NCBI RefSeq assembly: GCF_910591885.1
Contig: NC_063276.1
Location: 2,294,001 to 2,358,000 of the forward strand
Direction: 5' to 3'
Length of the DNA stretch: 64,000 bases
Origin: Bombus terrestris
Taxonomy: Eukaryota; Arthropoda; Insecta; Hymenoptera; Apidae
The translations under genes and the position numbers were made by a program. Under the pieces are notes generated by a model. That model was not told the DNA's origin and did not search any database. It was given only the letters and a program-made list of their open reading frames with translations. Of the stretch, positions 13,101 to 25,342 are shown in pieces (the stretch's first letter is position 1; every line of letters starts with the position of its first letter).

Positions 13101-16100
13101 TTATTATCATCATTATATATCGGAGCTTTAATCGCTGATCGAAAGTTACTCAGAAAGAGTATTCTCTTCGTACAGAGCAAAATACAAAATCTCGTCTTCG
13201 ACAACCTACGATAGCTTTCTAACAATTGTTCGACGAATCGAAACTTTACACTCGCAGGTGTAAAAATCTTCGGACAATTCACCGCTGGTTATCCGTTTAA
13301 TCGAGAAGATAATTAAAAGATCCGATCTCGTGGCTTGTCTACCTGAAACCGCGCAACTAATTATATACTTGTCGTTATAAGCAATTACATTCACCCACCA
13401 GCCAGCTCACCGCAACATCGAGCTGTTTACCCGAATAAAAGCATTCAACAGCTCGTGTAACAATGAAACGACTAATTACAGGTCGTCTTATTGTTAATTG
13501 GTCGATATCAGCTACGCGATTATTACGAGGTATAAGTACGCTTATTTTCGTTTATCGTTTAATTAGAAATTCGGAAAAAAGGCAAGCTACGAGATTTAAT
13601 CCCGCGATGTCCATCAACGAAGACCAACGAGAAGGTAGCGACCAAATGAAAATCCAGATATCATTCGCGCCACGCCTATACGACCGACAACCAACGACGG
13701 TAAAATTGAAGAGCGCTCGTATTTTTACGTATCGATCAATTTCGATTGTTACGAACGAGTTTTGCCGATAACATAAACGAGTCTGGTTTCGAAACCGCGA
13801 TAAACGGCAAATGATGTCTGATGGCAGATCGAGAATCCACCTGGTGAATTTTCTGCGGTCGGAAATCAGAATGGGGTTCTTCGATGAGAAACGAGGTACC
13901 CATCGCTGATACGCGATACGTGACGCGATTTGTGTCCCAGTTTTTTTTCTTCTCTGCTGGCAATTTCGCGATTTCCCGTCCGTGTGATACTTAATTACGA
14001 AAGGATGTAATTACAAGTTGACAAAACATCGATGGCAATCTTCGCCACTGATCGTACCTGTTCTTTTCAGGTGGTTACACGTCTTCAGCTCGAAGCTCTT
14101 ACTTAAGTTGGAAATGGGTGCACGTTGCGATTTAATTGCTCGGTGTCCGCAGTCCTGCTGTTTGTCGCTTCGCGTCTTTGCGCCAGTATCGAATAATTTT
14201 GAGACAGAGAGCTAAAATCGAACGTAACAGCCGACTGTTCCTTCTACGTTCTAACGCTTTATTTATTTAACGATCGTTGAGACGTCTGCCAGCAAAGTCA
14301 GGATTTTTGAAAAAGGAACGCCGTCGTAATTTTCCAAAGTCACGATTCTCGCAGCCATGCGGCTGTATATTCGACTATTACTCATTCGACTGTTGCAAAA
14401 TTTCTACTCGAATCGAATCTCAGGATTAATATGAATCATCGATGGCGCGCGTTAATTTCACCTTCGAAGGAAGCGCTCTGACTATTCGTAATACTGGATT
14501 TTGTTTTCGATCGTCCGCTAACTGATTCTTAGAACGCTTGAATAGTCGTAACAGCTATTACAGAAAATGTAAATTATGTAAAGTTCACGTAATCACTTCT
14601 CGAAATTCGTCGTATATAATCTAGTCTCATCGTTTAAAGGCCAACAACTTTCACACTCGATTGACCACCTTCGAAAAACGAGACATATGTATAATAGAGC
14701 ACGAATATCATTGGTCGTTCACGTGTAACATCCCGGAACTAACGTGAATTATCAAAGCATTTTCAAAAACAACTTTCACGCAGGTTCGACCTTCAAATCG
14801 TACGGAGAAAAGAACACGTTCTATGCTAATTTGAAAGCCGCTCTAGGAATAAAATTCTAAAATCAACACGAGGTACTATCGCTAGAAAACCAATAGTTTC
14901 TTCTATAGAAAGACTAATCTCCTGTCAAATCCTATTAACTACGCTTACGACACTGAAACTAATAGAAAAATGATTAAAACGTACGCGTACTATTGCGTAA
15001 ATATTTTCACAATAACTTTATACCTATTTCGTCACAATATCGTTCGAACAACGGTCAACGAGCAGAACGAGCAAGACGCGTGTCCACGATGAACGTGGAA
15101 TTTCCTTAATGACAACTGCTCCGCGAAGATCAAAGAAATGCTAATTCGCTGGTATAATAGGAAGAGAAAGTAGAGATACGTTTGGCTATAACTTCGACCA
15201 CAGAAAATGAAGTGCAATCCTGTGGTTAATTATTTCACCTGTTTTTCTTTTTTTTTTTCCTTTCTTTTTTTACGATAATTATACAAACAGATGCGTAGGA
15301 AACTAATTTATGCGGTGGAAGTCCGTTGGACGAATCGATGCTTTCCACCTGCTTCGAATAACTCAAACGCTAAGTGTAAATTTCAGCCGAGTCAGGTAGA
15401 TAGCGACTAGTAGATTGAGCACGTAACTGGTAATTGCAAATTAGGAATTAGAAATTATTTATTTTTCCGTGAATCTTGTGCGTTGTTGGTAAAATGGAAA
15501 ATACGAGAGTACGATAAGCAAGAGTTGGTTAATACATTTGTATAATTGCGATCGTGATGGACATTGTAATGAATAATAGACCAATGAAACGGAGTGGATA
15601 CATATCAAAAGAGGGGAGCGATGAAAAGTAATTAATGTTCCAAGTACGTTCGATATGACAGTTTGAAATATTATTCTTCAAGTAGAATTTGATATGTTTC
15701 GCACCGGAATTACATTTTTACGGGTATTCGTATTTCGGCGTAAACGTTTGTTCGTACTTAACGACAAACTTATTACGCAATTTTGCATATCCATTTGAAA
15801 TAATATAATATTCTCAGAAGAATACAAATCCTTTACTCAACTAATTAATTAATTCACGATAACGTTATGTACATGTTGGTTATTTAAATGGCCAGTAAGT
15901 AATCTTGTTTATTAATCCGATATTGTTACATTATATCGCGTCTATTGAAATATTGATTTTGCAATTTTATGTAAATCGAATTAAATTTTTATATATATAC
16001 GCAGAAACTAGATGTTTAATTAAATCAGCCAACCCTAATGTTTTGATGGAAACTTGAAATTTTGATAGAAACATTTAATTACTATATAAGAAATACGTTT

Positions 16101-17406
16101 GCAGTTGAGCGCGTTTCCTCTACGATTGCGATCATGAAACCGAACGATGCATTAAAAGTAGACACGCAACGAATCGACGCGACGCTAATTACAAGCGTAG
16201 GAAACGAATTACGAATGTTACACGAATCATACAAATTTCCAATTATACGGTATCAAAAATTGGGCGGGACGTAAAATTATTGCACACGCACAGTCGCATT
16301 TATTGTATTATAAATCGCTCTATACTCGTTGCTCGTTATGTTGTATCTTATGAGCAGTAACACACGCTTAGCATTCAAGAAGCTTGAAACATTCGAGACC
16401 GTATTACAATGTTTTACGAGTTGTACGAAACACAATTAACTTTTACAGTATCATTTTCCAGAGTGGTCTTGTAAATTGATCGTTACACGAATATAAATAA
16501 GACTTACTTTTACAATTTTTCTAATATTCGATTCTCTTGGGGATATCGCTATTCCTGTCTATTTCACTTTTAAGAGGGAAGATAGGAAATAACCTGCTCA
16601 AGGAAGAATTTGAGCAAATACGACTAAGGCGTCGAGTGGAATGTACTCATAGTTCGGTTTCGGCATTGTTTAACCTTTAATTGCTAGAATCTTCGCACGG
16701 TAGCTGCTGAAATGGCAAGTCCAAGGCGTTTTCTCTAGTATCGAGTATACGCTTGGAACGAGAAGGTTCTTTCGCGCCGTTTCATCGGTCTTACTTAACA
16801 AACACGCTTACTAAACTCTGATAAAAATAAAGGCGAATGCCTGGAACGTTTTTCGTGTACGCGAAATGCTAGAAGTAAAGAAAGAGTTTGTAACGTTTCA
16901 TTGAACAAACGTATTACTTACGCGAGATCGAAGTTTCCAAGCTAAACGAATATTTCATTTATGAACTTCTGCTGGTTGTTTACTTGAAACAAATAGGTCT
17001 TTGATTCAACACTGATTTCATATTAGAAAGTAAATGACTGTAAATTTACCAATCGTTCTATGCTCCTTTCAATGGGTTGTCAGCTTCTTGTAATTATACG
17101 AGGTCGTGTGATGCAATAATACGACAAACATGAGGGAATCATTTAATAGGAGAAAAAAAAATAAATGTAAAATAAACCTATCGCTTGACATTGTTGGGAC
17201 GTTCTTTGGTTTTCCCTATTCGTTCGGAGCAACTCTTTCCAACGACAATTTAATTATCGTGCTCAAACGTAAAAACGCTTATACGACGAATCTTTGATAC
17301 GTTAGAAAGTAAAATTAATAAAAGTATAGTAAATTACAAAATAAGAGAGAAATCTGGATGAAAAGATACGTATTACCTTCGAACGCCAAAAGGAAAGCTC
17401 TACCCT
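10190..17406. other. AT-rich intergenic sequence
   Basis: About 7 kb between the mariner relic and an unexplained open frame at 17407. It contains poly-T runs (10828-10844, 15247-15258) and many short open frames on both strands, the longest around 100 codons (for example 13463-13771 on plus and 11316-11606 on minus). None shows a domain, a signal peptide or convincing splice borders. I see no gene I can support. Confidence 0.45.
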
Positions 17407-18003
17407 CTATTTCGAAAAGAAGTAAATTCTACCTTCCACTAAAGCTTCCGCTAAATGATACGCAGATGAGAAATTTAATCGATGTTGAAAAGCAGTAGCG
17501 CAAAATCCACCAAAACGATCGATTTTATCCATCGTATTAGCAACTTTAATACTCGAGAAAGACAATTTGCAAACGAAAAGTGGTCGCATCGGTATCGAAA
17601 GTCGAAATACTGTTGATTCACCGGTGCAACGAACGATCGGTCGATCCGTACGGATCTGCGGTCGCGTAAATTGACAGAAAATGAAACTTGAGACCCACCG
17701 GAAGATTTTTGGCTGCTCGAAAACACGGAACTTTCCAGACCAGCTGGAACCTCGTTCGCGACGCACAAAATCGGTGATATTAGAGCGGAACTTCACTTCA
17801 TACGCGGTTTCTGCCAATTCTCGGCCAATATTCCAAACACGTGTTGGCAGGACGACTGAACGAGTGCGAGATATGAGCCGAACTTTATAAATGGTGGGAG
17901 AAAGTGCAGGAGTTACGATCGTAGATCGGCAGGTACCCCACGCTGTCAAAAGCTCTCGGTCTACAAAGATTTTTAGCACCGCTCGAACCGTATACCATTC
18001 CAA
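17407..18003 (-). other. Unrecognised 198-codon open frame
   Basis: This is the longest uninterrupted ATG-to-stop frame in the window (198 codons). Its base composition from about 17680 to 18003 is less AT-rich than the flanks. The predicted protein is basic, with many Arg, Ser and Phe, and shows no signal peptide, membrane segment or known motif. Antisense and alternate frames are also open over part of the segment, which weakens the case for coding. It may be a CpG-rich regulatory segment whose composition favours open frames, or an exon of an unknown gene. Confidence 0.25.
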
Positions 18004-19794
18004 TGATTAATACTCGTGTTTAGAAAGGATCACAGTTTCTTATGATATTATTTCTTAAATAGATCGCATTGTAAAAACGCTGAATAATGTAACGATTGAT
18101 TTTTCGACCGCGCGCTGTCGCTCGATTTTTGCCGGGATAAAGGCGCGGACCAAACAATTTCTTCCTACCGCTTGTTCTTTGAACGTTCTTTCGTTTGTTA
18201 CTTTTTTAGGCAAAAAAAGGTTCTACCAAGGCTGCTGAAAAATTACCGACATTAATTCAAGGAATGATATTTAAAACCGGTAGGTACTTGGAGAGGCGAT
18301 TGTACGCTGTACGATCGTAATATGTTCCCGGCAATTCCAGTCATCGCTCGCAGTAAATGTTTTACAATTTTCAGTAGCCGTGAATGCCGTAACAAGTTAC
18401 ATGCTTCGCGTTTTCAAAGGATCGATCGATTAACTGCGGCGTAAGAGTTCGCTCGATCGATGGTCGCATTTGGAGAAAAATCTTACCTAACTATCGTTGG
18501 AAAGATTACTATTTTGTTGTTGTTTGATAATAGTAACTAAAATGTAAAACGAAAACTAATATAAATGTTACAGGTTTCGTAGGTCCTCGGCGCGCTGCCA
18601 GTGCATGGAAGGATACCTTAGAAGAGAGAGACACCTTAGAAGCGTGTTAATTGGGAATTTCAGCCGGATATAAATTAATCAAAAGATAGATTTTAAGGTA
18701 GACGAAAAACGACGCTTTTGTTGACAAATATGGTCTACGACGATAATCGAAGCGAAGATTGCAACGATAACAGAGAAAACGTGGGGTTACTGTGCGAAGC
18801 AGAAGTCGTATAATAGCATTCCGTTTTAACAAGACGATAAACGTATTTATCCGCGGAGAATCGTATAAAATTTTCTGTTATTGCGAAACGTGGAAATCCA
18901 GTCGACTGTATTGGAAATCTCTATTAAAGTATAATGGGGTTGTTTGTTACGCGGTTAGATCAGCACGATATATCAGAGAGAATCGTAAATTTAAAAAATG
19001 TCCGATGTATATGTATGCCCGATGTAAAATTCATACGTTCGTTATTTAATATGCGGTAAAGATGAACTCACCTTATTGTTCCCCTGTCGACTATGCTGAG
19101 AAAAAAAATACGCGATCGCTCGAGCAATTCCCTTTCGTCTTAGGATTTACTTCTTCTCGTATAAGAGCCGATATCCTCGCTTTAACAATTGAACGTAATA
19201 ATAATCGATCTAAAGAGAAATTGAGGGAATAGAAACGAGCCGGTTGTAGAAACGTTCCTTCCACGCTTCTCACCTCCGCGATTTCCACTTTTATAAAAAT
19301 CGTTTTCGCTTTGAATCAATTTATAGTCCTTATACCGGTCATAAACATATGCACGTGGTGGTGGTATTTTAGCGAGACAGAGATGCGGTCGTAGTTCTTA
19401 GGTATCCATACTTACCACTTTTCGTACGAACTGGCTAGGGATTTTGGGAATTGACAGATCGTCCTTGACACGAACAAGCGCTCATGCGATAAACGATGGT
19501 TAGTATTTAGGCCTGTCTTGTGTGCTCGAGCACGTGAATATTTCGTTTGTAACTGATATCCCGATTCGTTGCACGGATTTTAGTTTCACATTGTATTAAC
19601 ACTTTGAATGAGCAAACTAACCTGCAACGTGTAGCGCAACCGTAAAATAAACCAATACGAGGAAGCTTATCTAGCATACGACGAATAATAAGCAATGCAA
19701 AATAACGTAGAAGATATTAGATAAAGATATTAGATCAGTATAAATTTGTATATTTTATTCAAATTATCGTTACACTGTCATACTATTATCTAAA
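18004..19794. other. Intergenic sequence, nothing recognised
   Basis: About 1.8 kb of AT-rich sequence between the unexplained open frame and the MADF/BESS-type remnant. Only short open frames without domains were seen. On the minus strand its right end should contain the 3' end of the MADF/BESS-type transcript. Confidence 0.4.
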
Positions 19795-20889
19795 TTACGG
19801 TAACAATGGCATTAACGTGGATAATTGCCTAAGTTGCGGTATAGAATGTCTATTACTATCTTCGAAGTATGCTCTCATTATTAAATTGAAACATACGCGA
19901 TCGATAAGATTTTGCGCGACAGCGATTTCTTTCCGACTTCTACCACTGTTTCGTAATTTATTCGCTATGTGTTCCCCGTAAACTAAAAATTCATCTCGTT
20001 CTGTACTAATTTCTGTCTTTATACGTTTTATAGTTTCCCTCTCATTGCCGATGTTATTCTTAACGCAATTTATTTTCGGTTTTAGAAATGGGAACCTGGA
20101 TTTCTCAAGTGCCGTGCTCATACCTGGATTTTCTCTGTAGACTGCTTTTACGGAGAAAGAGTCGAGGTTACTCGATAGTTCATCCTCTTGAACCTTGTCC
20201 TTCTATAAACAGCAATAATGGCATTCTAACTATTCTAGGAAGAAGAGGCTTGTGACGGAAGAGGAGTAGGAAGAGATAACGCATATTTTATTCTTGAAAA
20301 ATTAAGCGAATTCCTTTATCTTTCTAGATACACACAAAAAGTAATTAATCGCGTTTAAAATCCTTCGGGAAGATAAATATCCCCAAACGTTAAATTCTAC
20401 TTATTCCTTCCTTACCTTTGCTTCGCAAAAATCAAACTAATTAATTCTTAAATAATAATGTCATTTGAGTCAATACACATACTTCCACGTGTTGCAGTAG
20501 AAACAACAATGGTTTGTATCCGAACCACGTTGCCCTCGGATAGGATCCACTTTTGTTTATATTCGATGATTTTTTGTGTTCTCTTCGGAACTGACACCTT
20601 AGATTGGCAATTTTTTTTCCACTTCGCTGACGCTAATTTCGTATTTACTCGATAAATGCTCTACCGCGTCACTTTTTGCCTTTCGATCTCTATACTGTTC
20701 ACTCTTTATATTCCATAAACACTCGTTTAACTGCAGATCCTTGATAAACGATAGAACCTTTTTATTCGTCCACGTGATAAACTGCGTCCACAGATATTTC
20801 GTGAAATGGTGGACTGTTTGCCTAGATACTACGTGCAATTGGTGGACTGTTTCCGTACATACTGAGTGCACATGGTAAACTCTTTTCAC
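19795..20889 (-). pseudogene. MADF/BESS-type DNA-binding protein gene, frameshifted
   Basis: At 20610-20790 the minus strand encodes a MADF-type domain: KKVLSFIKDLQLNECLWNIK, then YRDRKAKSDAVEHLSSKYEI and SVSEVEKK. At a run of eight T (20611-20618) the frame is lost and runs into a stop. Adding one base would resume IANLRCQFRREHKKS and TWFGYKPLLFLL, which match the rest of the domain. A second exon, 19795-20202, starts after an acceptor TTTATAG and encodes DKVQEDELSSN through RDEFLVYGEHIANKLRN to a stop, resembling the C-terminal part of MADF/BESS regulators. The segment between the two has stops in all frames, so the copy is probably broken. A homopolymer assembly error could explain the first break but not the later stops. 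Such proteins bind DNA and are often linked to Harbinger-type transposons or Adf1-like regulators. The start is not defined. Confidence 0.6.
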
Positions 20890-20939
20890 AGGTAGTCGGT
20901 TCCCTTGCCCTGTACTTCCATCATAAACAAACCATTGTT

Positions 20940-21130
20940 TCAGTGACTGTGCACCGTTTACGAATTATACCGCCCCTGTATTTTGTTCGTGCACGCATGT
21001 TCGCAGAAACTTCACGGCTAAGTTTGCCACATTGATGGGCGATGATTGTCCGCAGACGCGTATCGCAGCCAATCAGCGTCTGTCTATCAATGGATTTTCT
21101 ACGAACAATAGATGCCGATTGGCCGAGACA
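20940..21130. promoter_or_regulatory. Candidate promoter with CCAAT boxes upstream of the MADF/BESS-type gene
   Basis: A less AT-rich segment lies directly upstream of the MADF exon. It contains GCCAATCAG at 21068-21076 and an inverted CCAAT (ATTGG) at 21118-21122, about 50 bases apart. The arrangement suits a promoter, possibly bidirectional. No TATA box was seen. Confidence 0.35.
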
Positions 21131-21469
21131 CGTGCCTGCAGTTAATTTTCTACCGATGTAGACTTAGGTTAAAGTTAAGCCACGAATCTCGTCTAGGCTT
21201 AAGCCTAGTCCTGATGGACAAACAATATTTTATCCCTATCCCGCATACATTGATCGCGGACAAAAGTATGTGTACGCGTGTATATACATCGTCTTGGCTG
21301 TCAGGCTGCGATGTACGTAGACCGTCTACGGACAATGTGTGTTAGTCTAAACTGGACTTTATGAATAATTGCTTGCAGGATCCTTATAAACTGTTTACAG
21401 ACTGTGGATAAAACTCACGTCCAGACTTGCGATAAAGTACCGTTGCTGTTTTTAACGTCGAATTTCCAA

Positions 21470-21711
21470 CGTAATATATATTCCGTTGTTTTAACAAAAT
21501 AGTGGTATCCTTTGCTCAAGAGTAATGATTTTCCGCGACTCGTATCTCGATATATTCCAATCTATGTATATTAGAACATGTATATTCAGTCGTAATATAT
21601 ATTCTGTTGCTTTCAAAAATAGTGGTATCCTTTGTACGAGAATAATGATTATTCCATGAGTCATATTTCTCAATGGGTATATACCTATATGTGTATTAGT
21701 AAATGTATATA
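21470..21711. repeat. Diverged 121-bp tandem duplication
   Basis: Two adjacent copies begin with CGTAATATATATTC at 21470 and 21591. Each carries AATAGTGGTATCCTTTG and then AATAATGATT or AGTAATGATT followed by a GAGTC/GACTC-type segment. The period is 121 bases. The copies differ by many substitutions, so the duplication is old. Confidence 0.75.
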
Positions 21712-23057
21712 TTGTACGCATATGTAAGTATACATCCGTGGAAAAATATCCATTCTGCTGATGCATGCGACATAAGAATATAAGAATTATATAAAAAAGT
21801 ATAGAGGGAGAATGGAAGTAATAAGAAAATATAAAAATACCGACACATTAGGATAAGATCTTTTATTTTCGAAATTTGCAATACGATTAATCCCGTTCTT
21901 AATCAATTCAAACTTTGAATCGTATTGAATTCCGTAAGTACAATTAATTCTAATTACGTACGAAACGTTCAACAATATTATTCTCTTCTTAAAAACTAAT
22001 CAGTCATACTCCGTATACTCCTAAAAGTACTTCAGTCGTTACAGTCATGCAAATCAACGTAAACGCCGAGCAGAGTTTCATTAAAATTCATTTTCGATAA
22101 CAGTAAGCATAATTAGGAGAAAAAAAATTTGCGAGCAAATTCGAAGAACGCGAGAGATTTGAAATGGCAGGCAATCGTTATAAATATTAAGTGCTATGCG
22201 TATAATCTTTTCATATAACATCGATATTCAACAGTACCGGTGTTATCGGCTTGAGCGAAAGACTCTAGAGTGATTCAAACTTATCGACGAATGCTTTAAA
22301 CCAAGATTTATAAACAATGAATCTATCAATTTAAAAACGATACAGCCATAAGTATTATCATGCGAAAAAAAAGGATGTAATTAAACTTTAGCTAATATAT
22401 TATAGTAATATATTACTTAAAAAGTTTGATTACACGATATATTTCCTTAAAAGTATTATACAATATCCTAAATCTTATTTCACGATATGAGTAAAAATCT
22501 CGCACTACATAGTTAGAAAGACATTGTGCACCAGGTGTATTGCTATTGTTTTGTAATTACAAAATGATCTCGCATGTTCTGTACTTTTGTTCCGTAACGC
22601 TTCGATCCTATCATAAACACGTTAAAACCCCTGAAACACTACTTCATCCAATACATCTAGTGGAAGAGTAGTAGGTTCGTCCGTTATGATATCGATTATT
22701 CTCCCAGGACTTATTGCTCGTTCTAATTCTCATCTTTCCGTATTTTAATAAATCCAATTAAACTTACTCTTATCATGTCACGATATCGCTCGTCGTCTTT
22801 TCCTTTCTTCCTATGTAGATGAGTGCGATGATTCGATTAATTTGAAATTATCGGCGTGTTTTACTTGATATATTCGATCTGCTCTACGTCATTCCCTTAA
22901 TATTCTATCGTGTTACTCCATCGTGGTATCACGTTATACTTTTATTTTTAGAGAGTTTGTTCGTTGAAAGTTTGAAGCGTATGCAGAGGCAAATTAACTT
23001 TGACGCTGATAACATTATAAACGTCGGCTCTGAAACGCTATAGGGGCACCAAGAGTC
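21712..23057. other. AT-rich intergenic sequence
   Basis: About 1.3 kb with no gene, repeat or regulatory site that I can support. Confidence 0.4.
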
Positions 23058-24720
23058 CTTATCAAAAAGAGTAGTAAACGAATAGAATTACACGAAGTAC
23101 ATTTGTTACTATGCAAATGAACTGCGATACAAATTTTAGCTTGGCTAAAACGATATTTGTCAAATATTCTTTTTACTCGAGTTCTAGAATATTCCTAGGT
23201 TTTCTAAGAACGATTGAATCCAACGAGACTGTCTTACCACATGATACAATTCACCTCACATGATAGATTAGCCAATGATTATAGATATAGATAGATTAGC
23301 GCGTCTAATAATCTGAATATTAATTTCCTATTGGTTTAACAAACATCGCTTTAGCCAGGCGACACCTTTAAAAATGTTTATTTAGCTCAAGGGCTCCAAA
23401 ACGATTGTTAGCTTCAGGCTCCTAAAGACTTAAATCCGCCACTGCATGCACGAATAGCTAAACATCGTACAATGTTTAAAAATGAAATAATGCTTTGCTA
23501 TCAAATATATGAACTTACCAAAAAGTATGATTCTTTGAGAGCTGAGAGATTTTGATGATGTAGTCGAACAATATGGAAATTATCTTATTTTTAATAAACT
23601 AGCATCAGTTGCTACTGGTTAATTAATAGTCGAATTTAATCAATATTCTAATTAAAAGTCTAGTTCAAAAAATTGCTAATAAATAAACTGTCTTCGATAT
23701 CGTGATAAAACGAAGAAAGAATATTTGTTTTCAGTTTCCAATAATTTCCATGATTGTATTAAGATTAATTACCTTTAATAATATATACGTTAAAATAAGA
23801 GTATATATGTAAAGTAGAAACATTATCTCATACTAAAAAAATGCGGCCTCGAAGTATATATTCAGACTTTGAATTATTTTGTGATCGCAAATCGACTTGG
23901 ACTTCTTAACGCCAGATCATTTAAAAAATAAAACGTCAAATCGCAATGGATTCGAGTTTGGTAAACAGAAAAACTCGCTCATACATTCATTCGCATATCT
24001 CATAGAACATTCAAGATATCATGCCGCTCTGGTTTACAAAAATAAATTTCATCTGTAACGTTTGCATGTGGAAACATGCGAAAAAAAGACCGATATAAAA
24101 ACCGAATTCCTGGCTTTTTTACTTTTTTATCATAAAGAGGGACAAATTGCAAAGAACCAACAAATAAAACACGAACGCAACAAATAAAGCACGAACTCAT
24201 CGAACAGCCAGGAGCGGTTTACCATGACGCTAATGGCACTATATGCAACGGGATAGAATACTATCAGCTTGTCAAAAAGATCAATAAAAGATTATTAGAA
24301 TTATATAAAATACATTTGCTAGCGTGCAAAGATTGGAATAAAAATGTTCGCTTGTCCCGAATATTCGGATGCCCATCAAGCACTCGAGTTCTGAAAGATT
24401 TTTGCGTTTTCTAAAATACGTGAAAAACAATCGGATCCAACGAGACTCGCTTACCATGTAAGTTTTGAAACGCTGTTTTAGACTGGTCATTGCAGTGTGC
24501 GTATTTCGATTAGTACATACAAAGTCAATAATCACCGTCTAAATGAATATATTTTGACAGATTAGCCAAAGGATCTCTAGATATAAATATTAATTTCCTA
24601 CTAGGTTAACAAACGTCGATCTAGCCAGGCTACACTTTCTTAAATTTGGTTTAGCATAGGATTCCTAACATAATTATTAGCTTCAAACTACTAAAAAGGG
24701 AATCAAATACATCACTGCGA
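23058..24720. repeat. Pair of diverged direct repeats about 1.2 kb apart
   Basis: Copy A (about 23058-23447) and copy B (about 24268-24720) share an ordered series of blocks: CTTATCAAAAAGA/CTTGTCAAAAAGA, AGTACATTTG/AATACATTTG, CTCGAGTTCT, ATCCAACGAGACT, AGATTAGCCAA, ATATTAATTTCCTA, GTTAACAAACGTCG-like, TAGCCAGGC and CACTGC. Copy B has an extra stretch of about 60 bases in the middle. No inverted ends or protein were seen, so this may be a noncoding transposon fragment or a segmental duplication. Confidence 0.75.
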
Positions 24721-25063
24721 GCAGCATGATCTGTGAACATCCATCTCTAAGAACCAAACATACTCGTAAGCGTAGGATTAACAAGATAGCGTATCTACGA
24801 CTTCTAGGTTTTTATGCGCGTGCATTCTCGCGTAATGATAGATAACTCCGCCCCACGTTATTCCTAAATTATTCTAAAACGCCTTGCCGTAAGATTTAAA
24901 TGTCTATCTGAAATCTGAAGTTATTTCCCCTCTATCGAACGGCAGTTGTTTTTCTATTACTCTTTTCTCTCCATCGACTTCACATATCATAGCACAGCCT
25001 CCGTAGCGTGCCCACTTAATCGACTAGTCACGTCTATTTGATGCATCTTGTTTTACAGTATTG

Positions 25064-25069
25064 TTTATT
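25064..25069 (-). other. Candidate polyadenylation signal of the pseudoperoxidase
   Basis: AATAAA on the minus strand, about 275 bases past the stop codon at 25343-25345. It is the nearest canonical signal seen downstream of the gene. Confidence 0.35.
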
Positions 25070-25342
25070 TGTTTAATCAATTTTCGCGTAGTGTGCATGC
25101 TACTAAATTGTCTTATTTCCCTTCATCGTGCCCGTTGTTCGATGTTCGACCGCACTGATACACGCAGCTCTTCAGTAAAAACTCTCTGCTTCTTTTTCTT
25201 TATCCCGATCGCGTTGACAACATCACATCGAGATTAGGATCGAGTCAGTCGCCGGTATTCTCTTGTGACCTCTATATTACGCCCGTCCCGCGATCCGGGC
25301 AAATCGATGCGGCAATGTGACCAGCCAATTAAGAGGGAAAGT

